The notes under the pieces: generated by a model
What the model was told of the DNA's origin: nothing
The model's database searches: none
What the model saw: only the letters and a program-made list of their open reading frames with translations
Source: JBDRFZ01 sp043818395
GTDB taxonomy: Bacteria > Patescibacteriota > Patescibacteriia > 2-12-FULL-60-25
Direction: 5' to 3'
NCBI GenBank assembly: GCA_043818395.1
Contig: JBDRFZ010000023.1
Coordinates: forward strand, 1 to 24,820
DNA: 24,820 nucleotides
In this document: positions 15,535 to 22,519 of the stretch, piece by piece
How positions within the stretch are numbered: the first letter of the stretch is position 1
Layout of the letters: each line of letters begins with the position of its first letter
Position numbers and translations under genes: made by a program

Positions 15535-15552
15535 ATAATATGCTTATATTAT
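15535..15552 (+). promoter_or_regulatory. Operator-like palindrome upstream of the LexA-methyltransferase
   Basis: ATAATAT-GCTT-ATATTAT is a perfect inverted repeat with 7-bp arms. It overlaps the distal -10 box (15548-15553) and lies in the -35 to spacer region of the proximal promoter, a suitable place for repression. It does not match the Gram-positive LexA box (GAACnnnnGTTC) or the E. coli box (CTG...CAG). That it binds the fused LexA domain is inferred from position and symmetry. Confidence 0.5.
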
Positions 15553-15576
15553 ACCGAAAGAAAACTGAAAGGTAAA
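15548..15576 (-). promoter_or_regulatory. Distal promoter of the LexA-methyltransferase gene
   Basis: On the minus strand: TTTACC (15576-15571), 17-nt spacer and a perfect TATAAT (15553-15548). It would give a leader of about 30 nt that carries part of the palindrome. Confidence 0.5.
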
Positions 15577-15740
15577 CAATTTTTATCCACAGCACCATGG
15601 CAGACTGCTTTTCGAAGAAAAAAAGAAGCGAAGTCATGTCCCATACTGCGCTCTCACTCCACTTCGTTCCGTTTGGGTCATAAAAAAAGGAATAAAAGAT
15701 TCAGCCCCGGCTCGAGCTTCACCTAATTTTCATCCTTCAA
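15577..15740. other. Non-coding gap
   Basis: Between the methyltransferase promoters and the terminator of the leftward sigma operon I see no plausible gene, RNA or repeat. An A-rich stretch (about 15618-15627 and 15681-15695) and a C-rich segment are all that stand out. Confidence 0.4.
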
Positions 15741-15778
15741 AAAACCCGCCGGCCATGCTTGGTGGTCCGGCGGGTTTT
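15741..15778 (-). terminator. Intrinsic terminator of the ECF sigma operon
   Basis: Perfect 12-bp stem (AAAACCCGCCGG with CCGGCGGGTTTT) and a 14-nt loop. On the minus strand the stem runs into six Ts, giving a strong terminator just after the stop at 15792. It might also work weakly on the plus strand. Confidence 0.85.
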
Positions 15779-15791
15779 GTTAACCTCGCTT

Positions 15792-16349
15792 TTATTGTGA
15801 TTGATCAGCGGTATCGGCTTGTATGTGTTTGCCGCGTCCGAAGCCGGGTCTCATGCCGGGTTTAATTCCCTGGCCTAAGCCTGGACCCATGCCTAGATCT
15901 TTTAAGATGGTCTGTGCTTCATCCATTTTCCCTTCTTCCATAAGTTTGTGGGCTTGAACTAATTTTGCGAAAGCCGCTTCGTCGATTTTGTCCGCGTTAG
16001 GGCGATCCTTGGTCAATTCTTTGTACTTTGCAAAATCATTGTTCAGGATGGCGGTTTTGACTTCTTCCTGATTTTTTCCGAAGTCACCGCGCATCATGCC
16101 GCGTCCGGCCATTCTTTGTGGTTTCGGGACATTGGCGGTTTCCATGGCCTGCTTGGCTTCATCGAACTTGCCGTTCATACGAAGTTCATAGGCTTGTCCG
16201 ACAGCTATTTTTTGGGCATCTGTTAAAACGATCGGTGTTTTAGCTTCGGTTGCAGCATCAGCTGCAAATACTGAGGAGGTGGTAAATATGGTTAGCGCCA
16301 TAAGCGGAAGCGTAATGGCACTGATTTTTAAAATGGTATTTTTTTTCAT
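15792..16349 (-). CDS. Secreted small helical-repeat protein of the ECF sigma operon
   Basis: A 185-residue protein with a clear signal peptide (residues 1-29, cleavage likely after VFA). The mature part has two similar helical units, AYELRMNGKFDEAKQAME (about 53-70) and AHKLMEEGKMDEAQTILK (about 132-149), resembling TPR-like hairpins, with a third looser one between (ILNNDFAKYKELTKDRP). A Gly/Met/Arg segment (MAGRGMMRGDFG) and a Gly/Arg-rich tail (GPGLGQGIKPGMRPGFGRGK) flank them. I recognise no named family. It starts 14 nt after the anti-sigma candidate, so it is probably an extracytoplasmic effector or sensor of the same response. Function unknown. Confidence 0.75.
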   Translation of the reverse strand: MKKNTILKISAITLPLMALTIFTTSSVFAADAATEAKTPIVLTDAQKIAVGQAYELRMNGKFDEAKQAMETANVPKPQRMAGRGMMRGDFGKNQEEVKTAILNNDFAKYKELTKDRPNADKIDEAAFAKLVQAHKLMEEGKMDEAQTILKDLGMGPGLGQGIKPGMRPGFGRGKHIQADTADQSQ

Positions 16350-16363
16350 AGATTTTTTTAGTA

Positions 16364-17260
16364 TTAATAATTATCGATTTGTTGTTTTAAGAAGATATAA
16401 GGTCGTACGCCCTCACATTCACTATTACGTGCTGATTCCAGGTTTCTTTCATATTCAGTTGATGTGCTCGGCATTATGCGTCTGATTCGCAAAGGGGAGG
16501 GGCGTTCTGGTCCCGGTAAAAACGGTGCTCTGCCGCGCAGTTCCCAGGGTAAAATGCGACAGGCGTGAAAAGTATCTTCATTTGGCACGGCGCGTCCGAT
16601 GACCCTCACTTCCTTGAAATTTTTTAAGATATCCATGTCACGGCCTGCAAGAAAATTTGTATTAACGGTCCAGTTTTTACCGTCATAAGTACGTAGGATA
16701 AAGTTGGAAGAGTCATCCGCTATCTCCAAAATTTCTCCTGCCAATAAGCCTTGTGATGGATTTATCCAAACATTTTTTTGTATAGCCATTATTGGGCGAT
16801 GCATAGGGATGCGCGGCCCGAGGCTTCTTTCGAGCAAGTCGCCTATGCCGAAATTAAATAAAATCACACCAAAGATCAGGCTACCTAAAATACCTAAACC
16901 GATAATTCCTAAAAGCGGATAGCGATAGCCTCTCTTGGTTAATCTTAAATTCACGTAGCTTGCGAGCAGCATGAATGAAAAAGCCGTAATCCAAAGAAAG
17001 GGAACAGAGTCGATAATGAAAGAAATCGCATTCTTGTGAGTGATGTTGGAAAATTCCCAGCCGGAATTAATTAGTGTAAAAAGACTAGCCGAAACCGCGG
17101 CGGCACCGGCTAAAACCGATAATGCCCAAAGCGCCCAGAATAAAAAGTTTTTTAAACTAAAATGCCAGCGCGGCTGCGGCAACAGGTGCTCATCTTCTAT
17201 CCGGTGCATGATTTTTTCCGTAAGATTTTTCGGGGTTGTATTTGTAGGCTCTTCAATCAT
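16364..17260 (-). CDS. Three-TM membrane protein, putative anti-sigma factor
   Basis: A 298-residue protein. A short cytoplasmic N-terminus (1-38, with NLTEKIMHRIEDEH as a possible sigma-binding helix) is followed by three membrane segments (about 40-67, 84-106 and 117-137). The extracytoplasmic C-terminus has a beta-rich module around 174-240 (LAGEILEIADDSSNFILRTY to VRVIGRAV), resembling DUF5666-type OB-like domains, then a Pro/Arg-rich tail. No zinc-binding HxxxCxxC motif is present. The start overlaps the sigma factor stop by 4 nt, the usual arrangement of sigma and anti-sigma genes; the role is inferred mainly from this. The secreted protein gene follows after 14 nt. Confidence 0.6.
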   Translation of the reverse strand: MIEEPTNTTPKNLTEKIMHRIEDEHLLPQPRWHFSLKNFLFWALWALSVLAGAAAVSASLFTLINSGWEFSNITHKNAISFIIDSVPFLWITAFSFMLLASYVNLRLTKRGYRYPLLGIIGLGILGSLIFGVILFNFGIGDLLERSLGPRIPMHRPIMAIQKNVWINPSQGLLAGEILEIADDSSNFILRTYDGKNWTVNTNFLAGRDMDILKNFKEVRVIGRAVPNEDTFHACRILPWELRGRAPFLPGPERPSPLRIRRIMPSTSTEYERNLESARNSECEGVRPYIFLKQQIDNY

Positions 17261-17835
17261 ATTCGTTGTTTGCTTGTTAATTCTTTACGCAGCATCTTTT
17301 TCGCCCTATTTAAAAGCGTGGCAACAGATCCGGAAGGAATGCGTAATATATCTGAAATTTCGTTATAAGACCGTTCTTCAAAAAAACGTAGAATAAGTAC
17401 ATCCTGATATTTTTTGTTTATTTTTGGAAAAATTGAGGCAATTAATTCAGCGGTTAAAATTTGTTCCGCCTCTCGGTTTAAATCGATATCGCTACGAATA
17501 CGTTCCATGGCCTGTTCAGCGTCGTTAACAGAGATTCCGGATGGTTTTGCCGTAGCGGTTCGCAGATAGCTGACCGCTTCATTATGTGCGATGCGATAAA
17601 TCCAGGATGAAAATTTTAAACGGCGATCGAAATCATTTATGCTTCTGTAAGCTTTTAAAAAAACATTCTGCAGAACGTCCTCCGCATCTTCGAGACGAGT
17701 TAGTCCTAAACGTCGTAAATAACGAGTAAGTGGTTCTTGATAACGTTTGACAAGTACGGTAAAAGCCTCTTTATCTTGCAGAAGAGCGCTTACAATATCC
17801 TCATCGGATTTGTTTTGCAGATTCTCAAATATCAT
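17257..17835 (-). CDS. ECF-type RNA polymerase sigma factor
   Basis: A 192-residue extracytoplasmic-function sigma factor. Region 2 is seen as LVKRYQEPLTRYLRRLG and DAEDVLQNVFLKAYRSI, with region 2.4 FSSWIYRIAHNEAVSYLR contacting the -10 element. Region 4 has KINKKYQDVLILRFFEERSYNEISDIL followed by the helix-turn-helix PSGSVATLLNRAKKMLRKEL that contacts the -35 element. I chose ATG 17835; a TTG at 17844 would add three residues but gains no ribosome-binding site. The gene heads a three-gene leftward operon and is divergent from the MacA/MacB-like operon, which may be its target. No GGAAC-type ECF promoter was found by eye. Confidence 0.92.
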   Translation of the reverse strand: MIFENLQNKSDEDIVSALLQDKEAFTVLVKRYQEPLTRYLRRLGLTRLEDAEDVLQNVFLKAYRSINDFDRRLKFSSWIYRIAHNEAVSYLRTATAKPSGISVNDAEQAMERIRSDIDLNREAEQILTAELIASIFPKINKKYQDVLILRFFEERSYNEISDILRIPSGSVATLLNRAKKMLRKELTSKQRI

Positions 17836-17847
17836 CGAGTTCAATAT

Positions 17848-17853
17848 ATTATA
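17848..17853 (-). promoter_or_regulatory. -10 box of the sigma factor operon
   Basis: TATAAT on the minus strand, 12 nt before ATG 17835; the leader would be about 5 nt. No clear -35 box. The 123-nt divergent gap 17836-17958 also carries a TATAAT at 17941-17946 on the plus strand, 12 nt before the fusion-protein start. Confidence 0.45.
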
Positions 17854-17958
17854 CGCTGAAGCAATGGATTATCTTTCACAGTATATGAAAATTAAGTCAA
17901 TAAACACTAATAATGAAAGAAAACCAAAATTTATTCGTATTATAATTAATACAATGAT

Positions 17959-19923
17959 ATGAAGCGACATTTTACAAAAAAAAGGCTTTTTAGCGCGGGG
18001 GCTTTCCTTATGGTAACGGGTACGATAATCGGCACTCAATTCAATAAAACGACAGAAGATCCGCGTTATATTTTAGCGAGCGTATCACGCGGTACGGTCG
18101 TGACCACGGTTACTGGTAGTGGTCAGGTATCTGCTGAAAATCAAATTGATATAATGCCAAAGGTTTCTGGTACTTTGGCTCGTACGTTTATTAATTTGGC
18201 CGACGAAGTCACTACAGACACGCCGCTTTTTGCGATTGAGCAAAAAGATGCGGCTAAAACAGTACGCAACGCCGAACAGAGCGTGCGTGATTCCGAAATC
18301 AGTCTGGAGGCGGCGCAGATTTTATACGAAAAATTAATAAAACCAGAATCAAATTCTAATTTGCTACAGGCGCAAAATTCTTATAACCAGGCAGAACGTA
18401 GTTTGAATAAACTTTTAGAGGGTCCGGATGAATTAGATGTCATGACTACTGAATCCAAGGTCAAGACAGCGGAACAGAACGCTAAATTATCGTCAGACGG
18501 TATAACGCCGAAAATAGTACGCGACTCGTACGATAATTCGGTAAATACGATGAAGAATTTGACTGTTACGCTGCAAAAATCATTGGATGATGCGAATAGT
18601 ATTTTAGCCATCGAAGGCTCGGTCGGGAATGTTAATTTTGCAAATTTGTTTTCCGCACTTGATCAGAGCAAGAAAATACAGGCCCGGATGGATTATGATT
18701 TGGCTAAGATGGATATCGCCAGTGCACGTAGTGCCACGGATTTATTGGCTATAAACAACGAAGATATTTCAAAAATTGATACAGCTAGAAGTCGGATAAA
18801 AATTGCCTTAGATTCTGCTGCTAAGTTATTAAATTCCGTAAAAGCCGGTCTGGAAGCCAGTCTTACGTCTTCTTCTTTCAGCCAGTCCAGTTTGGATCAG
18901 TACAAGTCAACGATACAAAGTGATTTATCATCAGTGACAAATGCTTACGCAACTATAAAATCATTAGAAGATAATGTAGATAAGGCTTATCAGGATTACG
19001 ATAATGCCGAGTCCTCATTAAGTATAGCTAAAGCTGATCTGGCTAAATTACTGGCCGGTACGGACGCTGATCAGATCACTCAGGCCAGGGAAGCTTTAGC
19101 GGAACGTAAACAAGCGCTCGATGACGCTAAATTAGGGGCGGATGACATCGAAATAAAAACTGCGAAAAATACCATTAAACAACGGGAATCATCTTTGCAG
19201 AATGCGCGTGATACGCTTAATGACGCTTACGAAACTTTGAATGATTACACGGTCCGTGCGCCATTTAATGGAATAATTGCCAAGTTGGATGCACAGAATG
19301 CTAACCAGGTATCTCCATCTACAGCTTTAGCTACGTTAATCACTAAATCAAAGATAGCCAAAATTACGTTAAATGAAGTGGATGTGGCTAAAGTAGCGGT
19401 TGGTCAAAAGGTAACTTTAACTTTTGACGCAGTACCGGATCTTACTATCGCCGGTACGGTCGCTGAGGTAGATTTGATCGGTACCGTCAGCCAAAACGTG
19501 GTTAGTTATTCTGTTAAAATTGCTTTTGATACTCAAGATGACCGCGTTAAGGCCGGGATGAGCGTTTCGGCGTCCATTATTATTGATTCGCATGTTGATG
19601 TGCTTATGGTTCCAAACGGTGCAATCAAGATCGCGAATGGCCAAGCTTCTGTCCAGATTCTTTCTGTAACCACAAGCGATGCGGAAGCCGCACAAGGTAT
19701 AGCTTCAAAAACCTCACCAGAATTCAAGGCGGTGGAAGTAGGATTATCTGACGATCAATCTACCGAGATCATCTCTGGTTTAAATGAAGGTGATCGCGTA
19801 GTAATTCGGGTTATCGAACCGGGCGCCACGACTACAGCGACTCAATCTGCTGCTACGAGACAGAGCCAGTCTTCTTCCATCAGAATTCCCGGTTTAACCG
19901 GCGGGGGAGCTATGGGACGCTAA
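17959..19923 (+). CDS. MacA/HlyD-type membrane fusion protein with very long coiled coil
   Basis: A 654-residue periplasmic-adaptor family protein that would link a MacB-like ABC transporter to the cell exterior. A membrane anchor (about residues 9-26) is followed by the first lipoyl half (GQVSAENQIDIMPKVSGTL) and a coiled-coil/helical region from about 92 to 420, rich in Ala, Gln, Asp and Ser heptads. The second lipoyl half (YTVRAPFNGIIAKLDAQ) and beta-barrel (KITLNEVDVAKVAVGQKVTL) come next, then a Ser/Thr/Gln-rich tail. MacA proteins are usually 370-400 residues, so the hairpin is much enlarged. The start codon overlaps a tiny ATGATATGA unit at 17954. The ATPase gene follows after 10 nt. 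Confidence 0.85.
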   Translation: MKRHFTKKRLFSAGAFLMVTGTIIGTQFNKTTEDPRYILASVSRGTVVTTVTGSGQVSAENQIDIMPKVSGTLARTFINLADEVTTDTPLFAIEQKDAAKTVRNAEQSVRDSEISLEAAQILYEKLIKPESNSNLLQAQNSYNQAERSLNKLLEGPDELDVMTTESKVKTAEQNAKLSSDGITPKIVRDSYDNSVNTMKNLTVTLQKSLDDANSILAIEGSVGNVNFANLFSALDQSKKIQARMDYDLAKMDIASARSATDLLAINNEDISKIDTARSRIKIALDSAAKLLNSVKAGLEASLTSSSFSQSSLDQYKSTIQSDLSSVTNAYATIKSLEDNVDKAYQDYDNAESSLSIAKADLAKLLAGTDADQITQAREALAERKQALDDAKLGADDIEIKTAKNTIKQRESSLQNARDTLNDAYETLNDYTVRAPFNGIIAKLDAQNANQVSPSTALATLITKSKIAKITLNEVDVAKVAVGQKVTLTFDAVPDLTIAGTVAEVDLIGTVSQNVVSYSVKIAFDTQDDRVKAGMSVSASIIIDSHVDVLMVPNGAIKIANGQASVQILSVTTSDAEAAQGIASKTSPEFKAVEVGLSDDQSTEIISGLNEGDRVVIRVIEPGATTTATQSAATRQSQSSSIRIPGLTGGGAMGR

Positions 19924-19933
19924 ATTTAGTTTT

Positions 19934-20644
19934 ATGATCGAGGTACGCGATCTTGTAAAAGAATACATAAACGGAAAAGAAAAAACGCGCGTTTTGCGCG
20001 GCGTATCATTTGGCATTAAAAAAGGTGAATTTGTAGCCATCATGGGGCCTTCTGGTTCAGGTAAGTCGACATTGATGCATATTTTAGGCGCTCTCGATAC
20101 GCCCACTTCCGGCGTGTACCAATTGGAAGGTCAGGATGTTTCCAAGCTAGAAACGGATGAATTGGCACGTATCAGGAAAGCAAAAATAGGTTTCGTGTTT
20201 CAAGCCTTTCATCTTTTGCCCAGAGCTACAGTTTTACGAAACGTTGCCCTGCCTTTGATATATGCAGGCGTTGCTCGTGAAGAACGCGAGAAGCGGGCAA
20301 AAGAAGCTCTTTTGTCAGCTGGATTGGATGAGTCTCGTCACTTACATCTGTCCAACCAACTTTCCGGTGGACAGATGCAGCGCGTAGCTATAGCCAGAGC
20401 GTTGGTTAATGATCCGGCTATTATTTTAGCTGACGAACCGACCGGCAATCTTGATTCTAAAACAGGTGATTTGGTGCTGGAAACATTTCAAAATTTACAT
20501 ACCCAAGGCAGAACCGTGATTTTAATCACGCATGAACCCTATGTCGCTGATCATGCGGATCGCGTGCTTGTCATAAAAGACGGTGAGTTGGTAGAAGATC
20601 GTGATAATAGTCAAAAAAATCAAAAGCAATATGAGAGTCGCTGA
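19934..20644 (+). CDS. MacB-type ABC transporter ATPase (LolD/MacB family)
   Basis: A 236-residue nucleotide-binding subunit that powers a FtsX-fold permease. Walker A is GPSGSGKST (about 38-46), Q-loop VFQAFHLLPR (about 92-101), signature LSGGQMQRVAIARAL (about 142-156), Walker B IILADEPTGNLD and H-loop ILITHEP. This is the MacB/LolD/FtsE subfamily, as shown by GALDTPTSG and ADEPTGNLD. It lies between the fusion protein and permease genes and overlaps the permease start by 14 nt. In E. coli, MacB carries the ATPase and permease in one chain; here they are split, as is usual outside Proteobacteria. Confidence 0.95.
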   Translation: MIEVRDLVKEYINGKEKTRVLRGVSFGIKKGEFVAIMGPSGSGKSTLMHILGALDTPTSGVYQLEGQDVSKLETDELARIRKAKIGFVFQAFHLLPRATVLRNVALPLIYAGVAREEREKRAKEALLSAGLDESRHLHLSNQLSGGQMQRVAIARALVNDPAIILADEPTGNLDSKTGDLVLETFQNLHTQGRTVILITHEPYVADHADRVLVIKDGELVEDRDNSQKNQKQYESR

Positions 20645-21851
20645 CATGCTTGAGGAGATTTACCTCGGAATTTCATCGAATAAGGTTCGATCCGGTTTAA
20701 CGATGCTCGGCATTGTTATCGGTATCGCATCGGTTATTGCTATGTTATCCGTAGGTCAGGGTGCGAAAGCATCGATTGAGGCTAATATTCAATCCATTGG
20801 TTCTAATTTGCTTTTAGTTATGCCAGGAGCGCAGCGTGGCGCTGGATCATTCGTCAGTTCCGGACGCGGTTCAGCCCAGTCGCTTACGGTTGAAGACGCT
20901 GACGCCCTCATGACTATTGCCGGTGTTATGGCCGTAGCGCCTGAATCTTCACGTCGTTATCAGGTAACAGCTAAAGGGAATAATACTAATACCCAAGTAA
21001 TCGGTACAAACCAGGCGTATCTTTCTGTCCGTAATGTGGCTATTGATACAGGGTCTTTTTTTACCGCGCAACAAATAACCTCGCGTTCTAAGGTAGCAGT
21101 GCTTGGCCCAACGACCAGAGATGACCTTTTTGGCGTGGATGCCAATGCCATCGGAGAAAAAATTCGTATCAACGGAATGAATTTTACTGTCATTGGCCTA
21201 ACGGTAGCCAAAGGCGGTTCCGGCATGTCTAATCAGGACGATGCGATTTACATCCCAGTTTCTACCATGCAGACATTTTTAAGCGGCAGTGAATCTGTGA
21301 GCACGATCAGTGTTCAGGCCCAGGACCAGGTGTCTATGGCAGAAGCCCAAGTAGCCATTACTAACACTCTTCTTACGCGTCATAAGATATCATCTCCTGA
21401 TCAAGCTGATTTTAATGTAATGAATCAGTCAGACCTTGCTACTGCGGCTTCGAGCGTTACCAATACGTTATCCTTGCTACTCGCTTCGATTGCCGGTATA
21501 TCGCTTTTAGTAGGTGGCATCGGTATTATGAATATGATGCTGACTACGGTTACAGAGAGAACGCGTGAAATAGGTTTGCGTCAGGCTATTGGAGCAGAAA
21601 AAGCAGAAATCGTATGGCAATTTTTAGGCGAAGCGGTGTTAGTTACGCTTTTGGGCGGGCTTATCGGTATGTTGATCGGCTACGGGGCATCCAAAGCCAT
21701 CAGTACTTTTGCTGGCATGAATACGTCTGTAGCTTGGTCATCGGTTGCCTTGGCAGTTGGCGTTTCGGCGTCCATTGGTTTGGTTTTTGGATTTTATCCG
21801 GCCCGTCGCGCAGCTAAACTTAATCCAATCCAGGCTTTGCGTTATGAATAA
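20631..21851 (+). CDS. MacB-type ABC transporter permease (FtsX fold)
   Basis: A 406-residue permease. The first membrane segment (about 20-40) sits in NKVRSGLTMLGIVIGIASVI, the family's N-terminal signature. A MacB_PCD extracytoplasmic domain (about 50-250) follows, then three membrane segments of the FtsX domain (about 280-400) with GGIGIMNMMLTTVTERTREIGLRQAIGA and the C-terminal FGFYPARRAAKLNPIQALRYE. ATG 20631 was chosen because the family begins about a dozen residues before NKVRSG; GTG 20601 and ATG 20646 are alternatives. With the fusion protein and ATPase it should form a mechanotransmission-type exporter. Substrate (peptide, lipid or antibiotic) is unknown. Confidence 0.93.
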   Translation: MRVADMLEEIYLGISSNKVRSGLTMLGIVIGIASVIAMLSVGQGAKASIEANIQSIGSNLLLVMPGAQRGAGSFVSSGRGSAQSLTVEDADALMTIAGVMAVAPESSRRYQVTAKGNNTNTQVIGTNQAYLSVRNVAIDTGSFFTAQQITSRSKVAVLGPTTRDDLFGVDANAIGEKIRINGMNFTVIGLTVAKGGSGMSNQDDAIYIPVSTMQTFLSGSESVSTISVQAQDQVSMAEAQVAITNTLLTRHKISSPDQADFNVMNQSDLATAASSVTNTLSLLLASIAGISLLVGGIGIMNMMLTTVTERTREIGLRQAIGAEKAEIVWQFLGEAVLVTLLGGLIGMLIGYGASKAISTFAGMNTSVAWSSVALAVGVSASIGLVFGFYPARRAAKLNPIQALRYE

Positions 21852-21882
21852 AAATACAATTTTTGCATTAGTAACATTATCC

Positions 21883-21973
21883 CCTCAAAAGTTTGAGGTC
21901 TTGCTAAACGTAGTTTTTACTACGCCTTGCAACGATTTTAATTTTTGTGGTTTATCCCGCATAAAACTGCGGG
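21883..21973. other. Cluster of three hairpins between the permease and DUF5666-like genes
   Basis: Three successive perfect inverted repeats. First, CCTCAAA-AG-TTTGAGG (21883-21898). Second, CGTAGT-TTTT-ACTACG (21909-21924), extendable by outer TTGC/GCAA to 21901-21932. Third, CCCGCA-TAAAAC-TGCGGG (21956-21973). They lie in a 193-nt AT-rich gap. No U tract follows any of them closely on the plus strand, so they do not look like plain terminators. A structured leader, processing site or small RNA is possible. Confidence 0.5.
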
Positions 21974-22044
21974 AGTTAATGTTTTCGAGTGTGAAAGTCG
22001 TATGAATTTTATTATTTATTATTTTAATTTATTTTAAAACTTAT

Positions 22045-22512
22045 ATGAAGTCAAAAGAAATAACAATCGTCGTCTTAGTCTGTTTGGTGGTTGCTGCAGG
22101 ATCCTTTTTTGCGGGTTACAAGTATACGGGTACTCTTGGGAAGTCAAACCAGAATCAACAGTTCAACCGTTTACAAGGTCAAGGCACGGTTGCTCGAGGT
22201 CAAGGTGCGGCAGCGGGTGGTAATATCGCAAGAAACGGTAGTGCTGGTGGCGGTTTCACTTCCGGTGAAATTATGTCCAAAGATACGAATAGTCTAACGG
22301 TAAAATTAGCCGGCGGAGGTTCAAAAATCGTATTTTTTTCCGCCTCGACCACGGTAAGCAGGATGGCTGATGGGAGTTTGGACGATGTCGTTCAAGGTGC
22401 ACAGGTAATGGTTACCGGAAGCCAGAATCAGGATGGCAGTGTGACGGCAAAAACCATACAGTTGCGACCAGAGGGGGCTGTTATGCCGCCAATTCGTGCA
22501 CCGCAGAATTAA
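22045..22512 (+). CDS. Exported DUF5666-like protein
   Basis: A 155-residue protein with an N-terminal membrane segment or signal (about residues 5-25) and a Gly/Gln/Asn/Ala-rich linker (about 35-74). A beta-rich domain begins GEIMSKDTNSLTVKLAGG (about 76-93) and continues to VVQGAQVMVTGSQNQDGSVTAKTIQLRP (about 117-144), the pattern of DUF5666 domains. Such proteins are common in CPR and Actinobacteria and have no known function. Its core resembles the C-terminal module of the putative anti-sigma factor in the divergent operon. It follows the ABC permease by 193 nt and converges with the methyltransferase gene 7 nt later. Confidence 0.7.
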   Translation: MKSKEITIVVLVCLVVAAGSFFAGYKYTGTLGKSNQNQQFNRLQGQGTVARGQGAAAGGNIARNGSAGGGFTSGEIMSKDTNSLTVKLAGGGSKIVFFSASTTVSRMADGSLDDVVQGAQVMVTGSQNQDGSVTAKTIQLRPEGAVMPPIRAPQN

Positions 22513-22519
22513 AGAGGGA

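Noticed and set aside
15512..15637. N-terminal extension of the LexA-methyltransferase frame by 42 residues
   Set aside because: The extension crosses both promoters and the palindrome, is hydrophobic with low similarity to any LexA, and the family begins at MSTITKKQ (15511).
17874..17890. TTTCA-n7-TGAAA dyad in the sigma/exporter divergent region
   Set aside because: Five-bp arms in AT-rich DNA are expected by chance and the position fits no promoter well.
17954..17962. ATGATATGA two-codon upstream frame overlapping the fusion protein start
   Set aside because: Too short to judge; could equally be chance in AT-rich DNA.
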